Assembly (NCBI GenBank): GCA_964416175.1
Contig: CAYQDF010000001.1
Coordinates: 29,799 to 93,798 of the forward strand
Direction of reading: 5' to 3'
Source of the DNA: CAYQDF01 sp964416175
GTDB taxonomy: Bacteria > Chloroflexota > Anaerolineae > Anaerolineales > UBA4823
DNA length: 64,000 nt
Shown: positions 61,937 through 64,000 of the stretch, piece after piece
How the letters are laid out: every line of letters begins with the position of its first letter
Position numbering within the stretch: the stretch's first letter is position 1
Translations under genes and position numbers: made by a program
Notes under the pieces: generated by a model
Databases searched by the model: none
Told to the model about the DNA's origin: nothing
What the model saw: only the letters and a program-made list of their open reading frames with translations

Positions 61937-62965
61937 TCAAAGAAACTGTTCCGCGTAGTGGCAGGCGACGAAGTGGCCCGGGCGCAGCTCACGCAGTAAC
62001 GGTATTTCCTGGGCGCAGTTCTCGCGTGCGATCGGACAGCGGGGATGAAACCGGCACCCCGCAGGCGGATGGATGGGATTGGGGATCTCACCCGCCGGCA
62101 TTGGCTGGGTACGGCGTTCGTGGGGATTGGGCACCGGCACGGCTGCCAGCAGCGCCTGCGTGTAAGGGTGCAGCGGGTGCGAATAGACCTCGTAGAGGTC
62201 GCCAACTTCAGCCAGCTTCCCGAGATAGAGAATGGCAATGCGGTCGCAAATGTACTTGGCCGTTGCCAGGTCATGGGTGATAAATAGATAAGTGAGGTTA
62301 AATTCCTTCTTGAGCTGCTTCATCAAGTCGAGGAGCAAAGCCCGGACGCTCACGTCCGCCATGGCGATGGGTTCGTCCGCCAGGATGAGGTCAGGCCGGG
62401 TTATCAAGGCGCGGGCGATCACCACCCGCTGGCGCTGACCTCCGGAGATCTGGTGGGGATACTTGTTGAAAAAATAGCCCGGCGGAGTCAGGCCTACTTT
62501 CCCCATGATCTCCATCGTGATCTCGCGGTGCTCGGCGGATCTCTCCGGGTAGTGGATCTTCAAGCCGTGCGAAATCGAATCCCCGATCGTCATGCGCGGA
62601 TTCAACGAAGCCATCGGGTCCTGGAAGATGACCTGCATCCGGCGCCGGAGGCGGCGCAATTCTTCGGGGTGCAGTTGGTTCAGATCGATGCCATCGAAAC
62701 AGACAGTGCCTGCGGTCGGTTCAATCAGCCCTATGACCAACCGTCCGATGGTGGTCTTACCGCTGCCGCTCTCGCCGGCCAGTCCAAAAACCTCGCCCCG
62801 GCGAATGTTGAAAGAGACGCCATCGACGGCATGCACATAGTCGAGGTGCCCGGCTAAAACCTGCTCGAGAAAACCCTTTTGGACCGGAAACCACTTCTGG
62901 AGATTATGGATCTCAACCAGGTTCTCCGAATCGACGTCGGCACAGAAGTCTCTCTCTACGCTCAC
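61937..62965 (-). CDS. Oligopeptide/dipeptide ABC transporter ATPase, OppF/DppF type
   Basis: 342 residues. Walker A GESGSGKTT, signature QISGGQRQRVVIARAL, Walker B ILADEP, and the C-terminal oligopeptide-transporter extension with PPAGCRFHPRCPIARENCAQE (iron-sulfur-like cysteines). The D-loop region reads PIAMADVSV rather than the common PVSALDVSI. It powers uptake of peptides or oligosaccharides. Its GTG start overlaps the stop of the OppD-type gene (GTGA). Confidence 0.93.
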   Translation of the reverse strand: MSVERDFCADVDSENLVEIHNLQKWFPVQKGFLEQVLAGHLDYVHAVDGVSFNIRRGEVFGLAGESGSGKTTIGRLVIGLIEPTAGTVCFDGIDLNQLHPEELRRLRRRMQVIFQDPMASLNPRMTIGDSISHGLKIHYPERSAEHREITMEIMGKVGLTPPGYFFNKYPHQISGGQRQRVVIARALITRPDLILADEPIAMADVSVRALLLDLMKQLKKEFNLTYLFITHDLATAKYICDRIAILYLGKLAEVGDLYEVYSHPLHPYTQALLAAVPVPNPHERRTQPMPAGEIPNPIHPPAGCRFHPRCPIARENCAQEIPLLRELRPGHFVACHYAEQFL

Positions 62966-63975
62966 TTAACCACCTTGATCGTCTCTTTGTCTTTTTCTGG
63001 ATGGTCTTGAAACAGCCAGCAGTGGACCCACCTCTTCGGCGCAACTTCCAATAACTCTGGCTCATGGCGTGAACAGATCGGCATCACCCAGGGGCAGCGT
63101 GGGTGGAATCTGCACCCGGCGGGCGGATTGGAGAGGTCGGGCGGCTCGCCAGGCATCTTAAAGAGCAGCTCCTGTTCATCAAGGCGGATGCTGGGAACGG
63201 ATTGCATCAAACCCTGGGTGTAGGGGTGCAGGGGATCGTCAAATATCCGTTCGCAGGACCCAATCTCAACGATCTTACCAGCGTACATCACCGCCACCCG
63301 GTCGGCGATCTCCGCCACCAGGGCGATGTTATGGGTGATCACGAGGATGGTGACCCCGAATTCGTCGCGGATTTCGCGCAATTGATCGAGCAGCTTGGCT
63401 TCGACGATCACATCCAGGGAAGTCGTGGCCTCATCTGCGATGATCAGGTCAGGGTTGAGGACCAACCCAAGACCGATCATCACCCGCTGGCGCATCCCGC
63501 CGGAAAACTGGTGGGGATAATCTCTGATCCGCCGGCGTTCGATGCCCAAACGCTCGACAAGCCTGGAGATCCGCTCCAGGGCAGTCGGCCGCTCCACCTG
63601 CGATTCGTGCACCTGGATGGCTTCTACCAGGTGATCGTCGATCCGCTGCACGGGATTCAGCGAAGTAAAAGGATCCTGGAAAATCATGCTGACGCGGCGG
63701 CCGCGGAAGTCGCGCAGCTGCCCCTCATTGAAAGCCAGCACATCCTCCCCGTCGAATATAATCTGTCCATTTAGCTTGGAAGTCGGCGGCAGCATGCGCA
63801 GGATCGCTTTACCCAGGGTGCTCTTCCCGCACCCGCTTTCCCCCACCAGTCCAAGTATCTCACCGCGGTAGATGTCAAAGGAGACCTTGCTGATCGCACT
63901 GACCATGCCGGCACGCGTGCGGTAGAGGACCTCAAGGTCGCGGATCTTTACCAGTCCCTCGGGCTTTTGTTTCAT
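62962..63975 (-). CDS. Oligopeptide/dipeptide ABC transporter ATPase, OppD/DppD type
   Basis: 337 residues. Walker A GESGCGKST, signature FSGGMRQRVMIGLGL, Walker B LIIADEATTSLDV, and PPAGCRFHPRCPWVMPICSRHEPEL at the end. Together with OppF it forms the ATPase pair of a peptide-type importer; permease and binding-protein genes must lie beyond the window. In thermophilic and Chloroflexota-like bacteria such systems often import oligosaccharides. ATG starts near the window end. Confidence 0.94.
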   Translation of the reverse strand: MKQKPEGLVKIRDLEVLYRTRAGMVSAISKVSFDIYRGEILGLVGESGCGKSTLGKAILRMLPPTSKLNGQIIFDGEDVLAFNEGQLRDFRGRRVSMIFQDPFTSLNPVQRIDDHLVEAIQVHESQVERPTALERISRLVERLGIERRRIRDYPHQFSGGMRQRVMIGLGLVLNPDLIIADEATTSLDVIVEAKLLDQLREIRDEFGVTILVITHNIALVAEIADRVAVMYAGKIVEIGSCERIFDDPLHPYTQGLMQSVPSIRLDEQELLFKMPGEPPDLSNPPAGCRFHPRCPWVMPICSRHEPELLEVAPKRWVHCWLFQDHPEKDKETIKVVK

Positions 63976-64000
63976 GTTCCAGTGATCATTTTCCAGGCGA

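Noticed and set aside
61937..62965. Inactive OppF because of the altered D-loop (AMAD instead of SALD)
   Set aside because: Walker A, signature and Walker B are intact, and this D-loop variant is, as far as I recall, common in OppF-type proteins of related bacteria.

Overview
The window is 64 kb of high-GC bacterial chromosome with densely packed genes on both strands. One 10-base run of N (19548-19557) marks it as a scaffold, probably metagenome-assembled. There are no rRNAs, phage genes, transposases or CRISPR arrays. Several traits together suggest an uncultured Chloroflexota, perhaps Anaerolineae: an archaeal-style HMG-CoA synthase/thiolase/OB-fold group, a sortase with a Pro/Thr-rich substrate, LysM lipoproteins, a CdaA/CdaR pair and an ADP-forming acyl-CoA synthetase. 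This placement is inference from gene content, not from a marker tree.

Region 1 (1-12.3 kb) is a carbohydrate-use cluster. A sugar ABC transporter ATPase (partial) and a TIM-barrel isomerase lie on the minus strand. They diverge from a GntR/UTRA regulator, two more TIM-barrel isomerases, a PfkB kinase, a two-subunit transketolase, a Rossmann-SAF oxidoreductase and a ROK kinase. A DinB-fold protein and a pyrrolysine-free MttB-family methyltransferase sit inside it. The set looks like import, isomerisation, phosphorylation and two-carbon transfer for an unidentified sugar.

Region 2 (12.3-34.5 kb) holds a GMC oxidoreductase, the gatC-gatA-gatB genes interleaved with an AlkD-like gene, and an acyl-CoA block: acyl-CoA dehydrogenase, a biotin-dependent acyl-CoA carboxylase in three parts, and a zinc-binding dehydrogenase. 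A large GT39-like membrane protein follows the dehydrogenase. Next come murI, a glutamine-amidotransferase-like hydrolase, rplS, and a Crp/Fnr regulator with a clear palindromic operator in front of a DUF2892 membrane protein.

Region 3 (34.6-49.6 kb) has tRNA-Glu(TTC) abutting a broken marR gene, a YcaQ-type glycosylase, an ADP-forming acyl-CoA synthetase, slyD, an rRNA/tRNA methyltransferase, a double-GAF histidine kinase, and the first steps of a mevalonate pathway. The thiolase there has lost its nucleophilic cysteine and two other catalytic-motif residues. A decayed VapBC toxin-antitoxin locus and an M28 peptidase fragment follow.

Region 4 (49.6-64 kb) is envelope biology: an M23/LysM lipoprotein, a surface protein with an IPVTG sorting signal behind a structured leader RNA, its sortase, a double-LysM lipoprotein, signal peptidase I, der, cdaR, cdaA, a coaE with an extra C-terminal domain, three exact-period 77-bp tandem repeats, and OppF/OppD-type ATPases. 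Small dispersed repeats, including a MITE-like 52-bp element, occupy several spacers.
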